The notes under the pieces are model-generated. The model made no database searches. It saw only the letters and a list, made by a program, of their open reading frames with translations, and was not told where the DNA came from. 64,000 nt of DNA, from the NCBI RefSeq assembly GCF_905404315.1, contig NC_066294.1, positions 10,751,501 through 10,815,500 of the forward strand. The letters are read 5' to 3'. The stretch comes from Leptidea sinapis. Lineage: Eukaryota; Arthropoda; Insecta; Lepidoptera; Pieridae. The first letter of the stretch is position 1. The number at the start of each line of letters is the position of its first letter. Both the position numbers and the translations under genes were made by a program. Positions 41,840-53,026 of the stretch are shown here, in pieces.

Positions 41840-42235
41840 GCCTAGTTATTATTTTCTTCTTCATTACACTCTTTACAGAACGGTCGTGGTCATCACGAAT
41901 AGAAATTTTTTGGGGCAGATCTGATTCGCTCCAAGAGAATTCGTCACTTTTCCCTGTTGGCTGACAGTCTGGAACACTCGTTCAATGAAACACCCACAGC
42001 AGACCTAATTTGGTCGGTCCATCGCATGGGCGACCTACCTCGCCCTCTGATGCCCTCCACTTTGCCCTTCACGACAAAGCACTCAATGGACTCTTGCACA
42101 GGGAAACGTCTCCAAAGAACTTAAGAGTGCGACTCAGTACTAACACCGAAAGACGTTGTTTTATGCCAAGTTCTTGGAGAATGGAGACGTTGGTGCGAAA
42201 CTCGGTCCATGAAACTCCCACCGAGTTACTATAAT
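41840..42235 (-). pseudogene. RTE/R2-type LINE RT C-terminal fragment
   Basis: Minus strand reads NVSILQELGIKQRLSVLVLS, RTLKFFGDVS, a frameshift, SIECFVVKGKVEGIRGRGRS, PMRWTDQIRSAVGVSLNEC, then RLSANREK, a stop and RILLERIRS. The pattern 'R.lkFFGHv.R......iE..vv.GKv.G.RgRGR.p.RW.DqI' is typical of endonuclease-reverse transcriptase C-termini. Two frame breaks at least. GC-richer than its surroundings, which fits a younger origin. Confidence 0.7.
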
Positions 42236-42272
42236 TGCTGAATAATTTCTGGTTTTCAGACTGTGTTTACTT

Positions 42273-42400
42273 ACAATGTTCTTCTCAGGTCTGAGGCATA
42301 CTTTCTACGAATGGGTAGGTAGTTTTTGACTTCTATTGATACATTATCCTATTTTGAATAATATTTGAATTTTAGTTTGAATGTGATTCTTTGAGTCTAT
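42273..42400 (+). mobile_element. Family K LINE 3' untranslated fragment
   Basis: TGTTCTTCTCAGGTCTGAGG, TACGAATGGGTAGGTAGTTT and CCTATTTTGAATAATATTTG match the inverse of the 3' end at 26657-26790. Non-coding. Confidence 0.55.
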
Positions 42401-42936
42401 ATCTGACTAAGACTTATGGAGCCACATACACGATCTCTGTTTCAACAGAGTACTGTCTCAGTAAACTTTTGAACACAGCCTTTGAGAAATGTCTTTGAAT
42501 GTCCTTGGCCTTCCATATTGTATGAGTGCTGTTTGCTCTGGGCTCCCGACCAAGTCCCCATAGAAAAGTTCATGCCTTAAGAAGTTTCTTAGCTACTCAG
42601 CTAACTGCGTCGTTACGTTTGATAAAGTTTGCTGGCATCCATCCTAGCAGGTGTTGAGACTTGAAAATTCATACGATAATCAATGATACCGATAGTGTAT
42701 CGCTGATTAGCTAAGCGGTATTTTTGAGAGTGCCGGAGGCATCATCTTAGGACGCGCAGGTTTATTTCTGCAAAGCAAACTATATAATTAGATGAATATA
42801 TAAATAGATAAAAATAGGCAAACATAGTCATATATTTGTAATTGTTCATTCTTAGACTTTCCATACAACATTGTGGCTCTGGCCCACTGTACTATTTTTG
42901 ATGCAAAGTTAAGAGAAAAGAAAATTTATACCATAA
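42401..42936. other. No feature recognised
   Basis: Mixed-composition sequence without assignable coding or repeat content. Confidence 0.45.
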
Positions 42937-43021
42937 ATAGCTGACCCAGAAAGCGTTGTATTGCCCTATAAAGTAATAAAAAAATCAATAATTAAAATTT
43001 TTAGTCAATAAAAATAGATGA

Positions 43022-43079
43022 CGACCGATTCTCACATCTACCAAATATACGTATATTTGGTAGATGTGAGAATCGGTCG
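43022..43079. repeat. Perfect 58-bp palindrome without spacer
   Basis: 29 bases from CGACCGATTCTCACATCTAC to ...AAATATAC (43022-43050) are followed immediately by their exact reverse complement (43051-43079), centred on ATAC|GTAT. In the related Helitron at 60879-61402 only one arm exists (TTTGGTAGGTCTGAGAATCG), so the second arm was made by a local inverted duplication that also replaced ~100 bp. Long spacer-free palindromes are normally unstable. Confidence 0.9.
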
Positions 43080-43424
43080 GATGTAATAATATTAAAATCG
43101 CGATACAAAAATAGGTGTTGATCGTAGACGGGTTAAAATTTTAAGTGGTATTTATATTTAAATGCTGAATCGTAATAAAAAAAAACGTGTGGTACTCGGG
43201 GACTGCCGCGGTAAAGCTATTGCATAGCATTTGTTATCAACTTATGCAATTATAATTATTTATTTATTTTATTTATGCAGTATTTTTTTTAATAAAATTA
43301 ATTTTAAAAAAAGCAAACGGGAACTGAGTAAAATTTAACTTGCAAGATTTGATTACAGATAGACAACGGGACAGGTGAAACTAAATAAAAATGCTTGTCA
43401 TAATAATAGAAATTAAAAAAACGT

Positions 43425-43492
43425 GATAAAAAGGCTCAAACCTGGGACCTTCTGCACAACGAGCATATGTGATAACCGCTGCTCCACGGCAA
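43425..43492 (-). repeat. tRNA-like segment (SINE head) inside the Helitron
   Basis: Minus strand GCCGTGGAGCAGCGGTTATC (A-box-like) and AGGTCCCAGGTTTGAGCC (B-box-like) with suitable spacing. It has decayed arms and is probably a captured SINE head, not a working tRNA. Confidence 0.5.
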
Positions 43493-43811
43493 CTGTAAAA
43501 AGCGTGCCGAAATATCTATATACATCTAGTAAGTAAGTGTTAGGTTATTTTCGTTACGGAATTTCTGGATTCGGTGCCCACGCTCAAGGCCCGCGATAGA
43601 AGCTATGCAATAGCTTAATATATAAATTTGTCTAATAATTAAAAAAATATATTTAGGGTGAGTGACTCTTATCATTGGGTGTATGAAAAAATATAGATGT
43701 TATCCGATTCTCAGACCTACATACACACAAATTATCAAACACAAATTAGGCTAAGCCGTTTCGGAGGAGTTTGGTAACAAATACCGTGACACGAGAATTT
43801 TATATATAAGA

Positions 43812-44219
43812 TTATCATATTTAGGTATTTTGATATTTTTATTTTTTGTATATTATATTATGTTATTTTATCAAATACTTTATTTAAATAATTTCAGCTG
43901 AGTAGACGATGGCAAGGTGTATTGGCAAAATATAGCCATTCTCAGACCCTCCACCCCAAAAGCATGTCCCTGTTTAATGTTCAGTTTAATACATCTGAGT
44001 ACCAGAACACAATTAGGTGAACCACATCATCATTTTTTTTTGTGGTATTACCACACTAAATAACTTGTTAAAGCAAAATACTTTTGTCATAATTTTAGTA
44101 TTTATAAACAGTTTTAGCTCTTCGTTTATTATGAAATCCACAATTATTGCTTCAGCATTATTTGTTTCCGACTTAATATCACTACTACAGTTAATAGCTG
44201 ACAAAACAGTTGTTTATAT
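43812..44219. other. AT-rich stretch; no gene
   Basis: A Helitron-interior-like segment (CAGCTGAGTAGACG..., CATTCTCAGACCCTCCACCC) lies at 43895-43970. Overlapping short ORFs at 44013-44268 are on both strands and have no motif, so not called. Confidence 0.4.
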
Positions 44220-44590
44220 AGTTAATAAAATACTGTTTTTTTATCAATTTGTGAATAATATTTCATAACATCAAGAATTATTTCGTAAAAAATGCTTGCT
44301 GTTGTTATAATAAAATTGTTTCACAGCAGAACTGTCCATCTGTGCGTCAATAAATTCTCTCATAGAAAATATTTCCATACAAAACAAATATTGGAAAAAA
44401 AAAATATTATGGGTCTAAAAACGAAATAAAAACTATCCTATCCCTCGAGTTGGACTAAGCTGCACTCCATGAAGTAATCCCCATTAAAATCCGTTCAATA
44501 GTGTAGGAGTTCACTGGAAACATACATCAGGACACTGGATTTATATATATTAAGTTATGGAATTTTACCAAAATCGATTTAATATAAAAA
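44220..44590 (+). repeat. Family G repeat, copy 2 (uninterrupted)
   Basis: Continuous version of 18800-19625: AAATACTGTTTTTTTATCAA, AATTGTTTCACAGCAGAACT, ATACAAAACAAATATTGGAA and GAGTTCACTGGAAACATACA. It defines the insertion in copy 1. Class unknown. Confidence 0.6.
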
Positions 44591-44989
44591 TTAATTGTAC
44601 ATACATAATAATAATAATATCCATAGTAAGAAATTTTAACTCTTAAGGAATGAAAGGGGATTAAACTTGTAAAGTACCCTTTGACCACAATGGTCAAGGG
44701 TCATTAAAAATTCCTTAGTGTCCGATCCGGTCAGCTGACCGCAGACATGATCAAATACAACAATACCCAATATAAAATGATACCTAACATTTAGTATTTA
44801 AAGACGATATTCCTTCAATACTGAAGTGTATAATGTTAATGAATTAAACACAGTTAATGTATCCTAGACTACGCATGGAGCATGAAACCCTTCTGTGAAT
44901 TTATGATCTGACATCGTCGTGCTTAACGTCTTGCTTATTAATTCAGTGAAAATTTACTAATTATCTATTTATTTTCAAAAGACTTCAAA
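44591..44989. other. No gene; short imperfect hairpin
   Basis: CCTTTGACCACAATGGTCAAGG near 44690 forms a short hairpin (ten pairs including one wobble). Nothing else assigned. Confidence 0.4.
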
Positions 44990-45560
44990 AAAGTGGGAGG
45001 TTCTTAATTCGTCGGTATGTTTCTTTTATATTTTTGAAGTAAAACTTCTTTAGGCGTGGGACTTGGGACTGACGTGATTTGATTTATATTAATATGTGTG
45101 AAATTAATTTTGATTCAATTATTTATTAGTAACACGGCTTTAATTAATGTTAGTTTATATTTAATGGTATAAATTTAATCTTCTTGTATTTCAACTTTTT
45201 AAGAATATTTGTTATATACTGGATGTCCTACAATAGGTGGGACAAACAGGGGCAAACGAAAATAACATATTTTGTTTATGAGCTTTCAGACAAGCAAAAT
45301 AAGTATGTAATCTGTTAATTATTCCTAAAGTTAATTATAATTAAGTTTTACTTTTTACTTTACCTCAGAACTTTCGACTGGGTGAACCGATTTTGATAAA
45401 TCTTTTTTTATTTAAAAGCTGGTGCTTCCCGTGTGGTCCCAATAATCATAATCGTTACGAGAATTAGATTTATTAATTAGATTGTATAAAAATACGAAAT
45501 TATTTTTGTACTTTTTAGTGTATATTATATTTATTGTTTTGGAATAGTTGTTTTCCTTTA
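44990..45560 (+). repeat. Family P interspersed repeat, copy 2
   Basis: GTGGGAGGTTCTTAATTCGT near 44995, then ~330 bp of unrelated sequence with AAGTAAAACTTCTTTAGG (like the end of family Q), then ACTTTCGACTGGGTGAACCG, AAGCTGGTGCTTCCCGTG and TAGATTGTATAAAAATACGA. Thus it is also split, at a different point from copy 1. Confidence 0.55.
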
Positions 45561-45714
45561 CGTTACGTAGAGATTGCCTCATTATACATGTAAATCTTCT
45601 ATAAACGGAGGCAGTATGAGGTATTTAGGGTTATGTGTCATTGGCTGATTATGCCCGCTAAACATCCGCTCGTTTATTTACTTATTCTATCATGGAGATC
45701 GTTTTTATTAACTA

Positions 45715-46044
45715 CTAGCTGATCCGGCAAAGGTTGTTTTACCATATAAATTATTTTTAGAGTTAGACCGTTTCTTGGACATTGCAACATTATTTTTTTT
45801 TTCTAAAATTAACGTAGCCTTAGTTACTCCTTATCACATAAATTACCTTCTAATAAGAGTCACGTCAAAATTGGTTCAGCCATTTCAGAGATTATCCGGA
45901 ACAAACAGACAGACAGACAAAAATTGTAAAAAAATTATTTTAGTGTATATACCGTATAATATATATAATATTCATATACATGTAGTAAAAAACGGTTATT
46001 TCAATATTATAAACAGACACTCCAATTTTATTTATATGTATAGA
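45715..46044 (-). mobile_element. Helitron-like non-autonomous element, clean ends
   Basis: Minus strand runs from TCTATACATATAAATAAAAT (5'-TC) to CTTTGCCGGATCAGCTAG (3'-CTAG), followed by T, as Helitrons do. No inverted terminal repeats. The middle has TCTGTCTGTCTGTTTGTTCC and GAACCAATTTTGACGTG. I know this repeat as abundant in Lepidoptera. The ORF at 45775-46047 is not conserved and is not called. Confidence 0.7.
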
Positions 46045-46417
46045 TAAAAAAAATAGATTTACTTTAAACACGTTATGAATCAATTGAAATGAAAATCTAT
46101 CCAAACTACTGAATTTCGTTAGTTGGTTTTAGGGAAGTACATTGGGAAACAGCTTTAAGTTTATGTAAATACTTTGACGAGGGTAGTTTTCAATACGCTG
46201 AGCGTTGTAGGTTTTTATCTGTCATTTTCAGTTGTTGGGACAGCCTTTTATGAACTAAGGACTCTTTGATGATATTAACTTTCGTTTAAATGGGTATTAA
46301 GCCTGCTTCACATGACTGACGTTGGCTTTTAATAATGTATAATTTTTGTACTTAGATCATTTATACGTGTGATAGACCATTACAGCTGTGAAAACGTTGA
46401 AAAAAATCTATTTAAAT
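46045..46417. other. No feature recognised
   Basis: Nothing assigned. Confidence 0.45.
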
Positions 46418-46540
46418 ATCCTCGATTTTGAGCAATTCACGCACACTAACACAAAGTGTCATACAAATCGCGAGTATAAAACGAAGCTTGTCACGCACAC
46501 TAATGTAATATTCCTGGCCTGTTTTCATCGGTTCTCTAAC
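46418..46540 (-). repeat. Family R repeat, copy 2
   Basis: Inverse of 34655-34770 (plus: TTGAGCAATTCACGCACACT, AAGCTTGTCACGCACACTAA, AATATTCCTGGCCTG). The sequence up to 46812 is otherwise unassigned. Confidence 0.5.
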
Positions 46541-46812
46541 AGCAACAGACGTGTAAATTATGAAAGTAGTTGTAATTATATTTTGCCCTAAAAAAGGGTG
46601 TGCATATCAACATTAAGCGCAGTTGAGGTATTTTTTGATCAATCAGCAATTTTATTTTTGGCAAACACTGACGAAACAACTTCCTGTTTTGGTATTTTAA
46701 TTACCTGGAATGAAAATTAACCATATTATAACAATTAAAATTTAATATAAAATATATTAGAAAAAATCATGGTAGAAATTCTTTTTTGAAAGTCGTATCA
46801 TTTTGAGGTTTT

Positions 46813-47142
46813 ATTTATTATTTATTTAATCAAAACAAATCTTATAACTATATTTACAATACTACGACTACATAAAATTAAAACTATCATTACGTGGAAG
46901 CGTACCAAGAATACTGGCAGCATTACCGCGTTGGATAGCAAGGCTGATCCGTTGACCGAAATAGCTGCCAGCGCTTGGGTTTCCAGTAGCCTTATTGAGG
47001 CGCGAAGATAGTATTTTGAACATACATCTCCGCGCCTCTGGGCCCCACGGGCCAAGTGTCTCGACACCAAACGGCACAAAGATGTATGACTCACTGAGAC
47101 CAACATATTTGCGACGCTTGCTGTCTTCGGCAGTCGAAGAGG
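46813..47142 (-). mobile_element. Family E LINE 3' fragment, copy 4, with 12-bp target duplication
   Basis: Perfect duplication TTTTGAGGTTTT at 46801-46812 and 47143-47154. The minus strand encodes EDSKRRKYVGLSESYIFVPF, GVETLGPWGPEARR, SSRLNKATGNPSAGSYFGQR, ISLAIQRGNAASILGTLPRN, DSFNFM and a stop, then a short 3' end (ATTGTAAATATAGTTATAAG). The frame is open, so this is a young fragment. The right-hand duplication is followed by a second GAGGTTTTTG stretch that blurs the exact edge. Confidence 0.75.
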
Positions 47143-47458
47143 TTTTGAGGTTTTTTTTTTGAGGTTTTTGATTTTTTTTTATAAATGAAAGTGCAAAGTA
47201 TTTCTGCGACTCTGCCATTTAATTAACTGACAACTGTTTTATTTTATTTAAATTTATTTCATTATTATTTCTTTCATTTTTAATATAAGTTTTACACATG
47301 ATTTATCAAATTAAAATATATATAAAGTTTATGATAAAATTAGCGCATTCCATATAAGCTTGTGTAAAATATAATATGTCGATATACATTATATAAACCG
47401 TTGTGCGTTGGAGATTTTATTACTCAGGAAGCACAGTAGGTAAAGACCATAATATATC
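47143..47458. other. AT-rich stretch, no gene
   Basis: T-rich flank of the LINE fragment, then AT-rich sequence; nothing recognised. Confidence 0.5.
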
Positions 47459-47735
47459 GACGACCTGTATAGCCCAGTGGTTAGTGATCCTACCTACTAA
47501 GCTAGAGGTCCCGGGTTAGAATCCCGGTAGGTGCAAGCATTTATATGATGAATATGGATGTTTGTTTCCGAGTCATGGATGTTTAAATGTATTTATGTAT
47601 GTTTATATGAATTTATGTATGTTTAAGTAAGTATATTAAATTAAATATATCATTGTCTTGTAACCCATAACACAGGCTATATATGTTTAACTTGCGGCAA
47701 GATAATTTGTGTAAAAAGTGTGTCAATATTATATT
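47459..47735 (+). mobile_element. Family B tRNA-headed SINE, copy 5
   Basis: GACGACCTGTATAGCCCAGT, GGTCCCGGGTTAGAATCCCG (B box with one change), full body and 3' end GCGGCAAGATAATTTGTGTA to GTGTCAATATTATATT. Nearly identical in layout to 25332-25618. Confidence 0.85.
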
Positions 47736-47837
47736 ATATTGTTGGAAGTGTCTTAATGAGAAAAGAGTTTAGAGTTTCACTAGAACGTGACAACTATTTC
47801 TAAGGTTGAACTAACATAAATACACAAACCATTCACC

Positions 47838-48075
47838 AGTAGGAGGCTCCTATGCACCAGATGCCGGCTAAATTATGGGTACCACAACGGCGCCTTCTCT
47901 GCCGTGAAACATTAATGTGTAAGCATTACTGTGTTTCGGTCTGAAGTGCACCGTATCTATTGAAATTACTGGGCAAATGAGATGACAACTTATGTCTCGA
48001 GGTGACGAGCGCAGTTCTAATGCCGCTCAGAATATTTGGGTTTTTCAATAATCCTGAACGGCACTACATTGTATG
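47838..48075 (+). repeat. Family C interspersed repeat, copy 11
   Basis: CACCAGTAGGAGGCTCCTAT, ATGGGTACCACAACGGCGCC, GAGGTGACGAGCGCAGTTCT and CCTGAACGGCACTACATTGT. The A-rich end is missing. Confidence 0.7.
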
Positions 48076-48138
48076 AAGCAATATTAATGTTGCTAGAACC
48101 CACCATGACGTTTCACATAATAATAAGTGAGCTTTATG

Positions 48139-48525
48139 CTTAGATTAAGGATTGGTCTCCGCTGCGCTCCAACTAGATGTCGTAGGCGTCGACAATGTGG
48201 GCGTACTCGAGCCAGTCTCGAACAATGTGTGACGTTGACGTGCTTTGCTAATAATTGAAACTAAAATGGTGAGTTGCGTATTAAATCTTTGCAAAAATAA
48301 TACTATAAGAAATAGAAAGACACTGGGATCACATATCATCAGTAAGTATCTGTATTTTATTAATTTCAATGTAAAATAACTCGAAGCGTATGTTACTCAA
48401 TTTGAAAGATGCCATTGAGTGTCAAGATGCCACGCACACAAGCATCTAATAGTAGCCGTAATAAAAAAGCTATAATTGTTCTTAGGTAGTGCGGTATCTA
48501 GTTGGAGACCAATCCTTCATCTAAG
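48139..48525. mobile_element. Family M MITE with terminal inverted repeats, copy 3
   Basis: The left end CTTAGATTAAGGATTGGTCT and right end AGACCAATCCTTCATCTAAG are inverted repeats of ~22 bp with one mismatch, and extend with a gap (AACTAGAT / ATCTAGTT). Interior blocks match 30925 and 33281. About 390 bp, non-coding; the 74-codon minus ORF is not conserved. A DNA-transposon derivative of unassigned superfamily. Confidence 0.65.
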
Positions 48526-49446
48526 GCTTTATATGTACAAAATTAACACAAAATATAATTTTTGATCTACCCTCTTAGTGTGAACTATACAGCTGCACTT
48601 CAAGGATACTATAATAATATGTTATTAAGTGTTTCCAAAGAAATTTAGAATTCTATACTTATCCCATTGACGTACATTTAACAACTAGACACACAAACAC
48701 TCAAAAAGTGTCCGAATCAAAACTCTGCTGCACGTCCTTTAAACGGAGATAAATACAATAGACTTGAAACGTTACTGCCACGAAATACGGTGTTAATTTG
48801 AATGAATGTTTTAATGTTATCCGTTTAATTTAATGTGTTAATGTATACAACGCTGCTCGGACATTTTTTCACGACCTTTAATAGGCAATTGGGAATCTAG
48901 TTGTATTTATCAAGGACTTTTTCAAATTTATGAAGACTAAGTCATAAGTTAATAATATTTTAACACATAATCTAAAAACGAAAGTCTCTTATCATATTCA
49001 ACTGCTCATAGGAACCACAAGCCTGTTAACTAATTAAAAAAAAAACTATCGGAAAATATAATAAACGGTGAGGTATTATTACTTGCGGACTCTGTATTCT
49101 TTAAAATAATAAAACGCTTCTAGATGAACTTTATACTCAGTAAAATGTAATATCGGCTTTAAAATATTTTCTCGGAAAATTTTTCATATAAAATACTGAA
49201 CAAACAGGCTTGTAGCTGAGAACAAAGCACTTATGTATATTAGGGATGATCCGTGAGGCACTAGATGTGACGTCAGCGAAACAGGAAAGGAGGGGGTTGT
49301 GTGTCAGCCCTCGACGTTTAACGACAAATTTAGTGCTGAATTTGGGCTAGGGGAACAAATACTTGGCATATGAATGACGTGTCTGGAAATGTGCCATCAA
49401 TTGCGATTGAGGTTACGTTAAACTGCATTTTTTGTTTAGTTTTTGA
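48526..49446. other. No feature recognised
   Basis: AT-rich. No repeat family or coding region recognised. Confidence 0.5.
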
Positions 49447-49590
49447 AGTGAAACCTTTTTTAGCATCGTTGTGATTTGAAAGTCCATGAAACGAAAAAGA
49501 GACAGACACATATATTCGTATGATTTAACGTCAGAGAAAATGAAATAGGAAGCATTATATAGTGTAACTTATCTACGTGGTTCTCTTTAT
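49447..49590 (-). repeat. Family Q 3' region, partial copy
   Basis: AAGTGAAACCTTTTTTAGCA, GTTGTGATTTGAAAGTCCAT and GAAACGAAAAAGAGACAGAC match the non-coding ends at 32040-32118 and 36243-36330. No coding part. Confidence 0.5.
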
Positions 49591-50355
49591 GCTCTGCTTC
49601 GTACACTAGTGTTTTTTTTTTAAGTTTTCTTTGATTTTTTAAAATACTATTTTAAAAACATTTTTAGGAATGTTGTTTTTTGGAAATATATTTGTTAAAA
49701 ATTATTTCTTTTAAATAAATTCCTTTGAAATATTTGTTTTAAAATATTGACTGCATTGAAATATACGATTTTAAACTTTCTCCGTAAAAGTTTCACTACT
49801 ACTATTTGCCCACATTTATTTATTTATTTACCTAACGAAAATATATTTTTGTGTTTCAATAATCACAAGATAAAGTTTTAATTTATATCGATCATCGAGA
49901 CGTGGGCAGATTATGATAATACAAGGTTGAGGTCCTGTCTTTGATATCGCTTAAGCCGTCTATAACCGCGATAGCAGTGCCGGTTTTTTCAATATTACAA
50001 ACAGGCACTCCAAAGTACCGAGTGTCTTGCTAGTCTGAGTATCACATTTTTGTGAAATCAACTAAATTTAATGTACCACATCTTAAAAACCTTTCACTCA
50101 AAAAATTTCGCTCAGGCAGAGATGAGTGGGTCTTAATATGCGAGGCCCCTTGGACGGGGGGCCCGTCATGTTGCTAATCTTAATACGTGGTAAGTCCGGC
50201 ACTGCGTGATAGCTCAATCTCAGGAAATCCTCCCTTTGTGCATCACGAATTCATGGCAGTGTTTGGTGAACCGTAGCTCTTCACAATAATATACACAAAA
50301 GAGGACGGGTGTTGGTTCTTCACAATCGCGTTAACTTCACTTTTAACATTTAAAT
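49591..50355. other. No gene; fragment of a Helitron interior
   Basis: TTTTTTCAATATTACAAACA and GGCACTCC near 49985-50015 resemble the 5' part of the element at 45715-46044. Otherwise unassigned; an ATTTATTTATTT run lies near 49815. Confidence 0.4.
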
Positions 50356-50658
50356 ATTTTTTTTACGAAAATATGGGACGTGACGAGTAGGACGTTCAGC
50401 TGACGGTAATTTATACGCCCTGCCCACTACAATGCAGTTCCTTGAAAAACCTCAAAATTCTGAGCGTCACTACAATTGCGCTCGTTACCTTGAGACATAA
50501 GATATTAAGTCTCATGTGCTCAGTAATTTCACTAGCTACGGCGCCCTTCAGACCGAAACACAATAACGTATACACATTTCTGTTTCACAGCAGAAATCGG
50601 CGCGGGTGTGGTACCCATAATCTAACCGGCATCCTGTACAAAGGAGCATCCCACTGGT
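50356..50658 (-). repeat. Family C interspersed repeat, copy 12
   Basis: From TTTTTTTTACGAAAATATGG to GGAGCATCCCACTGGTAAA with all blocks; near full length. Confidence 0.75.
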
Positions 50659-51347
50659 AAATGATGATAATGTTACATTCATCCCCATTCACGAAAATCG
50701 TGGACTCCGCTCCGTTGATATGGCGATAATTGGCAAACAAATATCGTCGTATAAATTACTGAAAAATCGTATAAGTTTCATTAAACCACACAATTGCTTT
50801 TTGTTTGATTAGTATATTTTCTTATTCTTTTTATTAGTTTCTAAATATTATGAAATTTCAAATTTTAATACCAAAAGTTCTAAGTGTTCACTACTATCAT
50901 CAGTCTCTGCAACTGCTATAATTTTTTTGTTTTATTACAAATTTGCCCAAGGGCCGATTGATGCCATAACTAAAAAATCTGAATTCATCATAGAATCTTA
51001 TATACTAATCTTATAGACTAAAATTTGAAAAAAAATCGACGTTAGGGAGTAGATTTCAATACTCTTCTTTATTTTTGAGGAAAAGATTCAAACCAAATTA
51101 AAAATATTTTATTTTGTAGGTAAATTCCATTAAACTTGAAATATGTCATTATTTCATATAGCTCATTCGGACAGACAGGCAGATTTCCTCAGAAAAGAAC
51201 GTGCAAGAAACTCTAAGGTTGCTTTTTTCAAAACAGAAATATATAAAAAGTTCTTATTTTCAATTAAATTTACAAATAATTTCAATTACAATATATGCAA
51301 AGTAATGCAACATTTCAGGCGTCAACTTTTTCACAACCAAATATTAT
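50659..51347. other. No gene recognised
   Basis: AT-rich flank of the LTR element. The plus ORF at 51143-51358 contains CGTGCAAGAAACTCTAAGG, which resembles a LINE 3' region, but is not convincing. Confidence 0.4.
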
Positions 51348-51352
51348 ATATC

Positions 51353-51511
51353 TGTTAATTTACTTGGACTTAAATTAAATAAAACGCAATTACATTTTAA
51401 ACGTGTATTCTTCAATAGAACTAGACCAACAAGAGAGAAGCCATAGATAACCCCAAGTCAGTATAGAACATAGGTACCATAAACAAATGTTTAATAAGCC
51501 TACTATAAACA
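51353..51511 (-). repeat. 3' LTR of the gypsy element
   Basis: 159 bp; on plus it starts TGTTAATTTACTTGGAC and ends ATAAGCCTACTATAAACA, so it has TGTT/AACA termini. Against the other LTR I count about eight substitutions and one ~9-base indel (near GTGTATTCTTC), i.e. around 5% divergence, which indicates an old insertion. Confidence 0.92.
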
Positions 51512-51523
51512 TCCCCTTTCTTC
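51512..51523 (-). promoter_or_regulatory. Polypurine tract
   Basis: Minus strand GAAGAAAGGGGA immediately before the 3' LTR start (TGTTTATAG). This is the position and composition of the plus-strand DNA primer in LTR retrotransposons. Confidence 0.85.
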
Positions 51524-51544
51524 AGTTACAGTTACACACTGAGA

Positions 51545-53026
51545 TTACAAATTAAGTTTTTCAGGCACTTTGATTGCCCTGCCACTTCTAGTAATGTAAT
51601 TGTGATTATTACTTTGGTTCCTGGACATTTCAATATTACTGGAAGTGTCAATGCTATTTGACAAGTCCTCCGATACACTATCATTATCAGATAAATGATC
51701 ATTTAAATTTTCACCTTCAATTTTGAACTTTGGTACATCATTTATGAATTTTCTATTTCTACAGTATACATTTCCTTTCTGATCTTCCATCAAATATGAG
51801 CGTGGTCGGTTCATACTTCTTATCACTTTACCAGCAATCCATGTTGAATTTAGATCTTTTTTAAACAATACTTTCTGTTCACCACTTTTTCACCACAGAT
51901 TTGATAGAGAGATTTCTAACAGAATCACAATACTTATTATACACATCATAATTAACATTTACTATCTTGGGTTTAAGACACTTTTTTGGTACAGGTATTA
52001 ATGAATTCAAATCCTTTGAGTATACCATTTGTGCCGGTGATGGCAAGTATGGCTTGGCAGTATTTATGTAATTAAGCAAACCAAGGTATATGTCAGAACC
52101 ATCTTCCTTACATTTTTTTAGAATACTCTTGAAAATCTTAACACCACTTTCACTTTGTCCATTAGCTTGAGAATATTTGGGACTTGTTGTAATATGATTA
52201 AATTGATTAGCATCTACAAAGCTTTTGAATCTATCTGAAGTAAACTGTGTTCCACAATCTGTTACTACAAAAGCTGGAATGCCATGCCTGGCAAATATTG
52301 ATTTACAGTGATTAATGACACAGTCACTGGTTAAATTATCTAATTTGCCTACCTCAATGAATTTAGAATAGTAGTCAATCACAACTAAATAGTAATTATT
52401 GTCATAAGTACAAATGTCCATACCTATTTTACACCATGGAATTTTTCTATTGTATGTTTTAACAGAGGTTCTTTTTGTGTATTAGGCATGTATTTATCAC
52501 AAGGCATGCAGCTTTTCACAAAATTCTCCAAGTCAACATTTATTTGTCGCCAGAATACACATGACCTAGCTCTTATTTTGCAAGTATTTATTCCTACATG
52601 ACCTTCATGTATTTTTCTCATCATTTCATTTCTTAGACTGCTTGGGATGACAACAAGATTTCCTTTTAGGATAATACCATCAAGTATGGCCAGTTCGTCA
52701 CGATATGTCAAATATTGTTTGACATTTGGGGTCAAATTATTATTAGTGTCTGGCCATCCATTTAACAATAATGACTTTATGGTACTTAATACTATATCAT
52801 TATTAGTTGCCTCTTTTATTTTTCTCAGCCATACATCAGATATTGGACTTTCTCGAAGCAATCTTATATGCATTACATTATTTTCTATAAAATTTTGCAT
52901 TTTAAATTCAGTTTCTTTAGTAATTTTACAGCTTCGAGAAAGTGTGTCAGCAAGAAATAATTCCCGGCCAGGTTTATATTTCACAATTAAATCGTAACCT
53001 TGGACTGCCAGCATCATCCGTTGCAA
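51545..53026 (-). pseudogene. gypsy pol: RNase H end and integrase, frameshifted
   Basis: Minus strand, three open segments. First (53026-52424): the RNase H end YDLIVKYKPGRELFLADTLS, then the integrase HHCC zinc region with HEGHVGINTC and CMPCDKY. Second (52421-51879): the catalytic core MDICTYDNNYYLVVIDYYSK, VTDCGTQFTS and QANGQSESGVKIFK, supplying D, D and E. Third (51868-51545): an integrase C-terminal region, WIAGKVIRSMNRPRSYLM. A frameshift in an A run near 52435 and another near 51875 separate them. Integrase inserts the cDNA into the host genome. The core residues survive although the element is dead. Confidence 0.85.

Larger units (their letters stand above)
42937..43811 (-). mobile_element. 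Helitron-like non-autonomous element
   Basis: The 5' end on the minus strand is TCTTATATATAAAATTCTCG followed by TGTCACGGTATTTG; the 3' end is AACGCTTTCTGGGTCAGCTA, close to the CTAG end expected. Shared blocks with the copy at 60879-61402 include TATCGCGATT..TAATATTATT and GAGAATCGGTCGTCATCTAT. No terminal inverted repeats and no coding sequence, as expected for non-autonomous Helitrons. It carries a tRNA-like segment and a perfect palindrome. Confidence 0.6.

Noticed and set aside
50659..51352. env-like ORF or extra gene at the edge of the gypsy element
   Set aside because: This stretch lies outside the LTR and target duplication; no signal peptide or membrane segment pattern was found inside the element after integrase.
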